A stretch of DNA of 11,966 nt from Bacteroidales bacterium (lineage in GTDB: Bacteria; Bacteroidota; Bacteroidia; Bacteroidales; UBA4181), in assembly GCA_031260845.1 (NCBI GenBank), contig JAISKR010000225.1, positions 1-11,966 of the forward strand, in the 5' to 3' direction. Below, piece by piece: positions 6,288 to 11,966 of the stretch (its first letter is position 1; the number at the start of each line of letters is the position of its first letter). The notes below the pieces were generated by a model, which had not been told where the DNA came from, did no database searches, and saw only the letters and a program-made list of their open reading frames with translations. The position numbers and the translations under genes were made by a program.

Positions 6288-7841
6288 TTATTGTTCAATT
6301 TCCACTCCGTCAACATAAAAATGCGATTCAATAAACGAATAATTGGGGACAGCCTCCAATTTTATGGTGCAATGTAACTTCCGCGACCATTGCCAACGCA
6401 TTGAAAACAAGCCTTTTTTCAGATAAGTTGCTACATAGGGATGCAGTTTTATCGTCACTTTTTTCAGATTATCACGCTCTACAAGGTATGCCAGATTGTT
6501 GAAAAGTTCGTCGTCAAAGAGGATGCTTGCCGTAATTTCGCCGCTTCCCTTGCAGGTCGGACATTTTTCCAAGGTATGCACACTCAGTTCGGGACGTACC
6601 CGTTGACGTGTGATTTGCATCAAGCCAAACTTACTGACAGGCAGTATGTTGTGTCTTGCCCTGTCTTCTTCCATCGCCTCTTTCATTTTCTCAAACAGTT
6701 TCTGGCGGTGTTCGGCGGTGTACATATCAATAAAGTCGATGACGATGATGCCGCCCATATCGCGCAGCCTGAGTTGTTGTGCGATATTTTGCGCTGCCAG
6801 CAGATTCACTTCCAAGGCATTGGTTTCCTGGTCGTTGCCGAGTTTTGAACGGTTGCCGCTGTTGACGTCAATCACGTGCAGGGCTTCGGTGTGCTCGATA
6901 ATCAGGTACGCGCCGTTGCGAATAGATACTGTCCTGCCAAACAGTGATTTAATCTGTTTGTTGACGCCGAAACGTTCAAAAATAGGCTCTCCGCTTTTGA
7001 TATAGCGGACAACTTTTGCGCTTTCCGGCGCAATAGCGCCGATATATTCTTTTATATCCCTGTAATAGTGCTCGTCATTGACATATATATTGGAAAAAGT
7101 GCCGTTAAACAGGTCACGCAAGATGGTTGAAGCGCGGTTCATCTCGCCGATAAAAAGTTTTGGCGGTTTCGGGTCTTGCAAGTTCTGTCTGAAAGCGTCT
7201 TCAAATCTTTTCACCAGTTCGCGCAGTTCCTCATCAAGCAGTTCTGACGATTTCCCTTCGGCTACTGTCCTCACGATGACGCCGTAATGTTTCGGTTTGA
7301 TGCTCTGCATCAGCGCCCGCAAACGTTTTTTTTCTTCCGACGATACGATTTTCTGGGAAACAGAAACTTTTTCCGAAAAAGGTATCAGCACTAAATTACG
7401 CCCTGCGATGGAAAGTTCCGAACACAGGCGTGGTCCTTTGGTCGATATTGGTTCTTTGACGATTTGCACCAAAATCGTTTCTCCGACATTGAGCGTATCG
7501 GCAATCTGCCCTTTTTTGTCAATATCCGCCTCAATTTTGAACTTCTGCAAGGAAGCCAGATTTTTGCCCTTGCGCTGTATAGCCGCCGACAGATACTTCT
7601 GCATGGTTTGTATCTGGGGACCTAAATCAAGGTAATGCAGAAACGCATCCTTTTCAAACCCTACATCTACAAACGCTGCATTCAAACCGGGCATAGTCTT
7701 TTTTACTTTGCCCAGATATATATCGCCTACCGAAAATTGCAAATTGCACTTTTCCTTGCTTAATTCAACTAACTGCTTGTCTTTTACATGGGCAATCGTG
7801 ATTTCGGACGGGGATACATCTATTATTAAATCATTATTCAC
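6288..7841 (-). CDS. rng: Ribonuclease G/E family endoribonuclease
   Basis: This 517-residue endonuclease should cleave single-stranded RNA in rRNA maturation and mRNA decay. An S1-like domain (about 38-130) opens with VGDIYLGKVKKTMPGLNAAF and carries a lysine-rich insertion (about 75-115), as in other Bacteroidota members. The conserved VKEPISTKGPRL segment (128-139) follows. The catalytic DNase-I-like core has magnesium-binding D325 (IDVNSGNRSK) and D369 (VIDFIDM), and the zinc-link motif CPTCKGSG is at 427-434. Length matches RNase G rather than RNase E, so there is no long degradosome-scaffold tail. The start is GTG at 7841-7839, which gives MNNDLIIDVSPSE and aligns with the family N-terminus. 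An ATG seven bases upstream is out of frame and encodes only MGCE then stop. It is the first gene of the minus-strand run. Confidence 0.95.
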   Translation of the reverse strand: MNNDLIIDVSPSEITIAHVKDKQLVELSKEKCNLQFSVGDIYLGKVKKTMPGLNAAFVDVGFEKDAFLHYLDLGPQIQTMQKYLSAAIQRKGKNLASLQKFKIEADIDKKGQIADTLNVGETILVQIVKEPISTKGPRLCSELSIAGRNLVLIPFSEKVSVSQKIVSSEEKKRLRALMQSIKPKHYGVIVRTVAEGKSSELLDEELRELVKRFEDAFRQNLQDPKPPKLFIGEMNRASTILRDLFNGTFSNIYVNDEHYYRDIKEYIGAIAPESAKVVRYIKSGEPIFERFGVNKQIKSLFGRTVSIRNGAYLIIEHTEALHVIDVNSGNRSKLGNDQETNALEVNLLAAQNIAQQLRLRDMGGIIVIDFIDMYTAEHRQKLFEKMKEAMEEDRARHNILPVSKFGLMQITRQRVRPELSVHTLEKCPTCKGSGEITASILFDDELFNNLAYLVERDNLKKVTIKLHPYVATYLKKGLFSMRWQWSRKLHCTIKLEAVPNYSFIESHFYVDGVEIEQ

Positions 7842-8094
7842 AACCCATTTCTGTTTTGGGATTTCAATATTTTATTTTCCTGTTATCGTAAATAACATAA
7901 AACCCATTATGCCAAACACAATACGCTATATTTGTATCTGAACAGATGCCAAACATATCATTCGCTGTGATTTCCATCACTTTACAGTTTCTGCAACGTG
8001 TAAATCAACAAAATATCCAAATGGAAAGAAACCTAAAACTCTCTCATATAGAAAATTTTAGGTTCTTTTAATCTGACATAATTAATGTAACGAC
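7842..8094 (-). promoter_or_regulatory. Leader region of rng with a candidate promoter
   Basis: These 253 bases hold no gene. On the minus strand TATGTTTG at 7957-7950 fits the Bacteroidota -7 element TAnnTTTG and would give a leader of about 100 bases before the rng GTG. I see no clear TTTG at the -33 position, so confidence is modest. The right third holds the terminator hairpin of the upstream HU unit. A TATATTTG on the plus strand at 7927-7934 has no -33 partner and no gene to drive. Confidence 0.4.
8025..8068 (-). terminator. Hairpin terminator after the HU / small basic protein unit
   Basis: On the minus strand AAAGAACCTAAAA (8068-8056) pairs with TTTTAGGTTTCTTT (8038-8025) through one bulged A, making a stem of 13 pairs around a 17-base loop. 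It lies 27 bases past the stop of the small basic gene, where that transcript should end. The U-tract is mixed in this direction and somewhat better on the plus strand (TTTT after 8065), so it may act in both directions. Confidence 0.55.
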
Positions 8095-8184
8095 TTATTT
8101 TTTCTTATGTCTGTTCTTCCGCAAGCGTTTTTTGCGCTTGTGCGTTGCCATTTTATGTCTTTTTCTTTTCTTACCGCTTGGCAT
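8095..8184 (-). CDS. 29-residue basic ribosomal-type protein (AURKAIP1/COX24, mS38/bS22-like)
   Basis: The ATG at 8184-8182 opens a 29-codon gene ending in TAA at 8097-8095. The product starts MPSGKKRKRHKMATHKRKKR and is 17 Lys/Arg plus 3 His out of 29 residues. The KRxRHKMxxHKRKKRLRKNR pattern matches the AURKAIP1/COX24 domain family, which includes mitochondrial small-subunit protein mS38 and, as I recall, the mycobacterial ribosomal protein bS22. Bacteroidota carry short stand-alone versions. It probably binds 16S rRNA in the small ribosomal subunit; this is inference from the family. It follows the HU gene after 44 bases on the same strand and ends 27 bases before a hairpin, so it is likely the second gene of a two-gene transcript. 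The gene is very short and easily missed by gene callers. Confidence 0.85.
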   Translation of the reverse strand: MPSGKKRKRHKMATHKRKKRLRKNRHKKK

Positions 8185-8228
8185 TTTATTAAAAATTTTA
8201 TTAATTTACGAATTATCAGTTCCTTAAA

Positions 8229-8513
8229 TTATTTCACGCTGCTTTTCACCTGACCAACGAAAGTTTTTGCAGGTTTAAAAGCCGGAATGTTATGCGCTGG
8301 AATAATGATAGTTGTGTTTTTCGAAATATTCCGAGCGGTTTTCTGCGCTCTTTTCTTAACGATAAAACTACCAAACCCTCTCAGGTACACATTTTGGTCT
8401 TTGGATAACGAGCCTTTTACGCTTTCCATGAACGCTTCAACCGCTTTTTGAACGGTAATTCTCTCAATTCCAGTACTCTTGGAAACTTCATTTACGATGT
8501 CTGCCTTTGTCAT
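8229..8513 (-). CDS. HU-family DNA-binding protein
   Basis: This 94-residue protein is a histone-like HU/IHF-family subunit, which binds and bends DNA as a dimer and helps compact the nucleoid. The N-terminal helical dimer region begins MTKADIVNEVSKSTGI. The conserved LRGFGSFIVKKRAQKTARN (44-62) leads into the beta-arm, which here reads NISKNTTIIIPAHNIPAFKP. The proline and AFKP ending are typical. Length is normal for HU. ATG at 8513 is the only start that gives the family N-terminus. It heads a minus-strand unit with the 29-residue basic gene and faces mutY across a 136-base AT-rich divergent region. It is closer to HU than to a sequence-specific IHF, but I cannot exclude the latter from sequence alone. 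Confidence 0.95.
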   Translation of the reverse strand: MTKADIVNEVSKSTGIERITVQKAVEAFMESVKGSLSKDQNVYLRGFGSFIVKKRAQKTARNISKNTTIIIPAHNIPAFKPAKTFVGQVKSSVK

Positions 8514-8649
8514 ATCTTACTTATTTTTTTGTTATTATATATTGATAAATTATGTATTTTCGGACTGCAAATATATATCTTTAATATTTAATATTAAAAT
8601 AAAAATTATTTTTTTTCGTTTTTTTTGTAATTTTTTTAATTTTATTGAG
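8514..8649. promoter_or_regulatory. AT-rich divergent region between HU and mutY
   Basis: These 136 bases are almost entirely A and T, with several T-runs of 7 to 8 and repeated TTAATATTTAATATTAAAAT. On the minus strand TATATTTG at 8575-8568 matches the Bacteroidota -7 element TAnnTTTG exactly and would give HU a leader of roughly 50 bases; the -33 partner is only T-rich. For mutY the nearest plus-strand match is TATTTTCG at 8555-8562, with one mismatch and poor -33 spacing, so the mutY promoter is unclear. Confidence 0.5.
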
Positions 8650-9687
8650 ATGATAGGGACACAATTGATTGAATGGTTTGCCCGAAATAAGCGTGATTTG
8701 CCTTGGCGGGATGAGATAAATCCTTATAAAATATGGGTTTCAGAAATTATTTTGCAACAAACCCGCGTCAAACAAGGGTTTGATTACTATGAAAAATTTT
8801 TGAAAAAATTTCCGGAAATTTTCTCTTTGGCGAATGCTTCAATGGATGAAGTGTTGAAAATTTGGCAAGGATTGGGGTATTATTCTCGTGCAAGAAATAT
8901 GCACGAGGCTGCCGGCTTCATCGTAAAGCATTTGAACGGGAAGTTTCCCGACAATTACCATGATTTGCTAAAAATCAAAGGCATAGGCGATTATACCGCT
9001 TCTGCCATTGCTTCTATTGCTTTCGGCGAGGCTGTTCCGGTGATTGACGGCAACGTAAACCGTGTCATTTCGCGCTTGTTTGGCATTCAAAGTCCTGTTG
9101 ACGCCAAGGAAGGGAAGCAGCAAATCCGTCGGCACGCGGAAAAGTTGATGGAAAAAGCATCGCCCGCGCTGTACAATCAGGCAATTATGGAATTTGGCGC
9201 CTTGTATTGCGTGCCACAGCACCCTGATTGCGAAAATTGCATTCTCAAAACCGTATGTATCGCCTGTTCCAAAGATATTGTTTCCCTGCTTCCCGTTAAA
9301 TCGAAGGCAGTGAGTATTAAAACGCGCTATTTTCATTATTTGGTGCTTAATACGAACAACTTTACCTTCCTGCAACAGCGTTCCACCAAGGATATATGGA
9401 AAGGGCTGTACGAATTTCCAATGATAGAAACCGACAGCGAAGCAGACGCATCTATCTTGTGTGCCACAAAGCAGTGGCAGCGATGGTTTGGCGACAGCCG
9501 TCCGGTCATTCAAAAAATATCGCCCTGTATCACGCATATTTTGACGCATCGGGTGCTGAAAATCCGCTTTTACGAACTCGCAGACGCCTGTCCCGCTTTT
9601 GACGGGCAACCTGTCAAGGTGAAGTGGAACGAGGTGCACCGATACGCCGTTCCGAAAGTGATTGAGAACTATCTGAATGAACGGTGA
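8650..9687 (+). CDS. mutY: A/G-specific adenine glycosylase MutY
   Basis: This 345-residue base-excision repair enzyme should remove adenine mispaired with 8-oxoguanine. The catalytic glutamate is E32 in VSEIILQQTRV. A helix-hairpin-helix (IKGIGDYTA, 109-117) leads to the catalytic aspartate D133 in VIDGNVNRVISR. The [4Fe-4S] cluster ligands C187, C194, C197 and C203 have the exact C-x6-C-x2-C-x5-C spacing. The C-terminal third (about 215-345) is the Nudix-like 8-oxoguanine recognition domain, with FLQQRSTKDIWKGLYEFPM near 237-256. The frame is open upstream to 8479, but that stretch encodes a low-complexity Phe/Ile-rich peptide from AT-rich promoter DNA. ATG at 8650 gives MIGTQLIEWF..KRDLPWR, the usual family start. 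No terminator hairpin is obvious after the stop. The tRNA promoter begins about 30 bases downstream. Confidence 0.96.
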   Translation: MIGTQLIEWFARNKRDLPWRDEINPYKIWVSEIILQQTRVKQGFDYYEKFLKKFPEIFSLANASMDEVLKIWQGLGYYSRARNMHEAAGFIVKHLNGKFPDNYHDLLKIKGIGDYTASAIASIAFGEAVPVIDGNVNRVISRLFGIQSPVDAKEGKQQIRRHAEKLMEKASPALYNQAIMEFGALYCVPQHPDCENCILKTVCIACSKDIVSLLPVKSKAVSIKTRYFHYLVLNTNNFTFLQQRSTKDIWKGLYEFPMIETDSEADASILCATKQWQRWFGDSRPVIQKISPCITHILTHRVLKIRFYELADACPAFDGQPVKVKWNEVHRYAVPKVIENYLNER

Positions 9688-9717
9688 CAGATATTTTTCA
9701 TAAAAAAAACACTTTGC

Positions 9718-9749
9718 TTTGGTAAATACAACGAAAATAATTACTTTTG
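9718..9749 (+). promoter_or_regulatory. Promoter of tRNA-Leu
   Basis: TTTG at 9718-9721 and TACTTTTG at 9742-9749 match the Bacteroidota -33 and -7 elements (TTTG and TAnnTTTG) with a 20-base spacer. Transcription should start a few bases before the tRNA 5' end at 9762. This is the best-formed promoter in the window. Confidence 0.75.
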
Positions 9750-9761
9750 TGCCGAGTTTTT

Positions 9762-9848
9762 GCCCAGGTGGTGGAATTGGTAGACACGCTACTTTGAGGG
9801 GGTAGTGGGCGTTAGCCCGTGTGAGTTCAAGTCTCGTCCTGGGTACCA
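9762..9848 (+). tRNA. tRNA-Leu (anticodon GAG)
   Basis: An 87-base class II tRNA with every arm intact. The acceptor stem GCCCAGG (9762-9768) pairs with CCTGGGT (9838-9844), including one G-U pair. The discriminator is A9845 and the CCA end is encoded (9846-9848). The anticodon stem CTACT/GGTAG encloses the loop TTGAGGG, with GAG at 9796-9798, so it reads CUC and CUU leucine codons. The long variable arm has a GGGC-GTTA-GCCC hairpin (9807-9818), as required for leucine. The T-arm is GTGAG-TTCAAGT-CTCGT. It sits between mutY and the YciO gene on the same strand, with its own promoter and terminator. Confidence 0.97.
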
Positions 9849-9852
9849 AAGG

Positions 9853-9889
9853 AAAATCCAATCATCATACATTCAGATGATTGGATTTT
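9853..9889 (+). terminator. Intrinsic terminator of tRNA-Leu
   Basis: AAAATCCAATCATC (9853-9866) and GATGATTGGATTTT (9876-9889) are perfect 14-bp inverted repeats around a 9-base loop, followed by GTATTTTT. The hairpin starts four bases after the tRNA CCA end. The A-run on the left allows action on the other strand too, but no minus-strand gene ends here. Confidence 0.85.
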
Positions 9890-9894
9890 GTATT

Positions 9895-9924
9895 TTTGCA
9901 CGTTGGGAAAATTAACTATTTTTG
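9895..9924 (+). promoter_or_regulatory. Candidate promoter of the YciO-type gene
   Basis: TTTG at 9895-9898 and TATTTTTG at 9917-9924 fit the Bacteroidota -33 and -7 elements with an 18-base spacer, ahead of the ATG at 9948. The -33 element sits directly behind the tRNA terminator. A second TATTTTTG at 9891-9898 also fits the -7 consensus but has no visible upstream partner. Confidence 0.6.
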
Positions 9925-9947
9925 CAAAAATATTAAAACGTGTCGTC

Positions 9948-10562
9948 ATGATGACCAAAATATATCCGGAAAATCCCAATGCGAGGGAAATTGAGGCGGT
10001 TGCAAAGATATTGCACGATGGCGGTATCATTATTTACCCCACCGATACGGTGTATGGCATAGGTTGCGACATTTACAACCGGAAAGCCGTTGAACGGATA
10101 GCACAGATAAAGGGATTGAATCCCGAAAAGGTCAATTTCTCGTTTATTTGCAGGGATTTGAGCCATTTGTCGGAATATGCGCGGCAGGTGTCCAATGCCA
10201 CGTTCAAACTGATGAAACACCATTTGCCCGGTCCGTTTACCTTTATCCTCAACGCCGGCGGCAAGGTTCCCAAGATGCTCGAAAGCAAAAAGAAAACCGT
10301 CGGGATACGTATCCCCGACAATTCGGTGGCATTGGCGATTGTGGAACGCTTCGGCAATCCTATCCTGTCCACGTCGGTGCAAATGGACGATGAAATGGTG
10401 GAATATGCCACCGACCCCGAACTGATTCACGAAAAGTACGAAGATTTGGTGGATTTGGTGATAGACAGCGGGTTGGGCGGATACGAATATTCCACGGTGG
10501 TGGATTGTACCGGCGATGAACCGGAAATTATCCGCCAAGGATTAGGCATTTTGGAAGTTTAA
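9948..10562 (+). CDS. Sua5/YciO/YrdC-family protein, YciO type
   Basis: This 204-residue protein belongs to the family of threonylcarbamoyl-AMP synthases, which make the precursor of the t6A modification at tRNA position 37. YPTDTVYGIGCD (about 30-41) is the conserved nucleotide-site motif, and STSVQMDD follows in the second half. Its middle, with NFSFICRDLSHLSEYA and FKLMKHHLPGPFTFIL, resembles E. coli YciO more than YrdC/TsaC. The K-x-R substrate motif of TsaC reads K-G-L here (IKGLNPEK). It may therefore be a YciO-like paralogue whose in vivo role is uncertain, or the organism's only enzyme of this family. There is no Sua5 C-terminal domain. Two adjacent ATGs (9948, 9951) are possible starts; codons upstream of 9948 overlap the terminator and promoter. 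uvrC follows after 18 bases. Confidence 0.85.
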   Translation: MMTKIYPENPNAREIEAVAKILHDGGIIIYPTDTVYGIGCDIYNRKAVERIAQIKGLNPEKVNFSFICRDLSHLSEYARQVSNATFKLMKHHLPGPFTFILNAGGKVPKMLESKKKTVGIRIPDNSVALAIVERFGNPILSTSVQMDDEMVEYATDPELIHEKYEDLVDLVIDSGLGGYEYSTVVDCTGDEPEIIRQGLGILEV

Positions 10563-10569
10563 CCAAAAC

Positions 10570-10584
10570 ATGACGAAGTTGTGA
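10570..10584 (+). other. Four-codon ORF overlapping the uvrC start
   Basis: ATG ACG AAG TTG TGA (M-T-K-L-stop) lies in another frame than uvrC, and its TGA overlaps the GTG start in the sequence GTGA (10581-10584). Such start-stop overlaps can couple translation. Whether this ORF is translated is unknown; it could be chance. Confidence 0.3.
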
Positions 10585-11966
10585 ACGAGTATATTCAGCA
10601 AATAGTCAGTAACTTACCTGACGGTCCGGGTGTTTACCAGTTTTTCAACGAAAAGGGTACCATTATATATATAGGTAAAGCCAAAAATTTGAAAAATCGG
10701 GTATCATCATATTTCACCAATATTCTCAGCGATATTAAGAAATATACGATGGTGAACAAGATTGCCGACATTCGTACTATCTTGGTGAACAACGAAAGCG
10801 ACGCCCTGCTGCTGGAAAACAACCTCATCAAAAAATTTCAGCCGCGCTACAACATTATGCTGAAAGACAGCAAAAGCTACCCGTGGATTGTTGTGCGCAA
10901 CGAGCGTTTCCCAAGGGTTTACCTGATGCGTAATCCGGTGCAGGACGGTTCGCTGTACTTCGGACCCTACACAACGGTGGGGATGATGCGCTCGTCGCTC
11001 GATTTGGTGAAACAGATTTACCATTTGCGCTCTTGTGTCTTAAACCTGAGCAATGAGCAGATTAAAAAAGGGAAATACAAAATATGTCTGGAATACCATT
11101 TAGGCAACTGCAAAGCGCCGTGTATCGGACAGCAAACCGAAGAGGAATACAACCGCTCTATTGAGCAAATCAAGGAAATACTGAAAGGTAAAGTTTCATC
11201 GGTGATACAGCAACTGCGCGGCGAAATGCGCGAACTTGCCGACAACTACCGCTTTGAGCAGGCGGAAGTGCTGAAAAATAAAATCGCGACGCTTGAAAAA
11301 TACAGGATTAAATCGACCATCGTCAATCCGAATATCAGCAATGTGGACGTTTTTTCATACGTGGACGATATACAATGTGCCTATATCAATTACCTGCACG
11401 TGGTGGACGGGGCTATCATTCAGGCGCACAACCTCGAAATCGTCAAACGTTTGGACGAAGACCCCGCGGAATTACTCGGCATCGCCATTACCGAACTGCG
11501 TGGGCGCTTTCAAAGCCGGTCAGAGGAAATCATTGTTCCCTTTGAACCGGATATGCACCTGCCTCACGTCACTTACACCGTTCCGAAAGTGCGCGACAAA
11601 AAAGAGTTGCTCGCATTGTCGCTGCGCAATTCGGTGCATTTCAGGGACGAAAAGAAGCGGCAAATAGAACGCACCGACCCCGACCGTCACGAAAACCGCA
11701 TCATGGAAACCGTCAAGCGCGACCTGCACCTGAGCGAATTGCCCGTGCGCATTGAATGTTTCGACAATTCAAACATACAGGGCACTTACCCCGTGGCGTC
11801 GTGCGTGGTGTTTCGCAACGCACACCCCAGCAAGAAGGATTACCGGCATTTTAACATTAAGACGGTGGAAGGTCCTGACGATTACGCCTCGATGGAAGAA
11901 GTGGTGTTCCGCCGTTACAGCCGTATGTTGCAGGAAGGCGAGAACCTGCCCCAACTGATTGTGATT
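10581..11966 (+). CDS. uvrC: Excinuclease ABC subunit UvrC (runs off right edge)
   Basis: 462 codons are open from the GTG at 10581 to the last base; the C-terminus lies outside the window. UvrC makes both incisions around bulky DNA lesions bound by UvrA and UvrB. The N-terminal GIY-YIG nuclease domain shows GVY (17-19) and YIGKAKNLKNRV (30-41) for the 3' cut. A conserved cysteine cluster, with C near CLEYHLGNCKAPC, follows. The UvrB-binding UVR domain is at about 208-243, with RFEQAEVLKNKI. The RNase H-like domain for the 5' cut begins with FDNSNIQGTYPVAS and catalytic D395. The C-terminal helix-hairpin-helix pair would lie past the edge. GTG is chosen because MNEYIQQIVSNLPDGPGVYQ fits family N-termini, and the only nearby ATG (10570) is out of frame. 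It lies 18 bases after the YciO-type gene and is probably co-transcribed with it. Confidence 0.95.
   Translation, partial: MNEYIQQIVSNLPDGPGVYQFFNEKGTIIYIGKAKNLKNRVSSYFTNILSDIKKYTMVNKIADIRTILVNNESDALLLENNLIKKFQPRYNIMLKDSKSYPWIVVRNERFPRVYLMRNPVQDGSLYFGPYTTVGMMRSSLDLVKQIYHLRSCVLNLSNEQIKKGKYKICLEYHLGNCKAPCIGQQTEEEYNRSIEQIKEILKGKVSSVIQQLRGEMRELADNYRFEQAEVLKNKIATLEKYRIKSTIVNPNISNVDVFSYVDDIQCAYINYLHVVDGAIIQAHNLEIVKRLDEDPAELLGIAITELRGRFQSRSEEIIVPFEPDMHLPHVTYTVPKVRDKKELLALSLRNSVHFRDEKKRQIERTDPDRHENRIMETVKRDLHLSELPVRIECFDNSNIQGTYPVASCVVFRNAHPSKKDYRHFNIKTVEGPDDYASMEEVVFRRYSRMLQEGENLPQLIVI

Noticed and set aside
7927..7934. Plus-strand TATATTTG as a promoter
   Set aside because: It fits the -7 consensus, but no -33 element lies upstream, and no plus-strand gene follows before mutY.
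8968..9861. A 297-codon open frame on the minus strand
   Set aside because: It is antisense to mutY and crosses the tRNA-Leu gene. The product shows no recognisable motif, while mutY on the other strand has all its catalytic residues.
9762..9889. Integration (attachment) site at the tRNA 3' end
   Set aside because: The inverted repeat after the tRNA is a terminator; there is no repeat of the tRNA 3' end, no integrase and no foreign-looking DNA nearby.
9933..10538. A 201-codon minus-strand open frame
   Set aside because: It is antisense to the YciO-type gene, which has clear family motifs.
10570..10600. Frameshift in uvrC
   Set aside because: A lost base could explain the out-of-frame ATG, but the GTG start gives a normal family N-terminus and the frame then stays open for 462 codons.

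Overview
The window looks like chromosomal DNA from an anaerobic member of the Bacteroidota, most likely order Bacteroidales. The evidence is an arginine-pathway carbamoyltransferase of the Bacteroides N-succinylornithine type, ferredoxin-linked 2-oxoacid oxidoreductase subunits, Bacteroidota-type RNase G and DsbD, a very short basic ribosomal-type protein, and promoters that fit the Bacteroidota -7 element TAnnTTTG rather than TATAAT. Starts mostly lack a purine-rich Shine-Dalgarno, as expected in this phylum. I see no phage, transposon, plasmid or CRISPR sequence; this is core-genome territory.

Left part (1-7841), all on the minus strand. Reading in the direction of transcription: RNase G/E (rng), DsbD, a 2-oxoacid:ferredoxin oxidoreductase beta subunit, its gamma subunit, a 99-residue three-helix membrane protein, N-succinylornithine carbamoyltransferase, and a DUF763 protein. 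Gaps between these genes are 7 to 23 bases, so they probably form one long operon of mixed function. A 110-base gap with G/C-run hairpins follows, and then the start of a secreted, probably beta-helical protein that runs off the left edge.

Middle (7842-8649). Upstream of rng lies a two-gene minus-strand unit: an HU-family protein and a 29-residue, strongly basic protein of the AURKAIP1/COX24 (mS38/bS22-like) type. A strong hairpin (8025-8068) ends this unit. An AT-rich divergent region (8514-8649) separates it from the plus-strand genes.

Right part (8650-11966), all on the plus strand: mutY, tRNA-Leu(GAG) with its own well-formed promoter and a perfect 14-bp terminator hairpin, a YciO-type Sua5/YrdC protein, and uvrC, which runs off the right edge. 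MutY and UvrC are both DNA-repair enzymes, but the tRNA and terminator between them argue for separate transcripts.

I found no clearly new multi-gene system. The points most worth checking are the beta and gamma oxidoreductase subunits standing without alpha and ferredoxin subunits, a serine at the substrate-specificity position of the carbamoyltransferase, GTG starts of uvrC and rng that each overlap a four-codon out-of-frame ORF, the 29-residue ribosomal-type protein, and possible competing hairpins upstream of the secreted protein.
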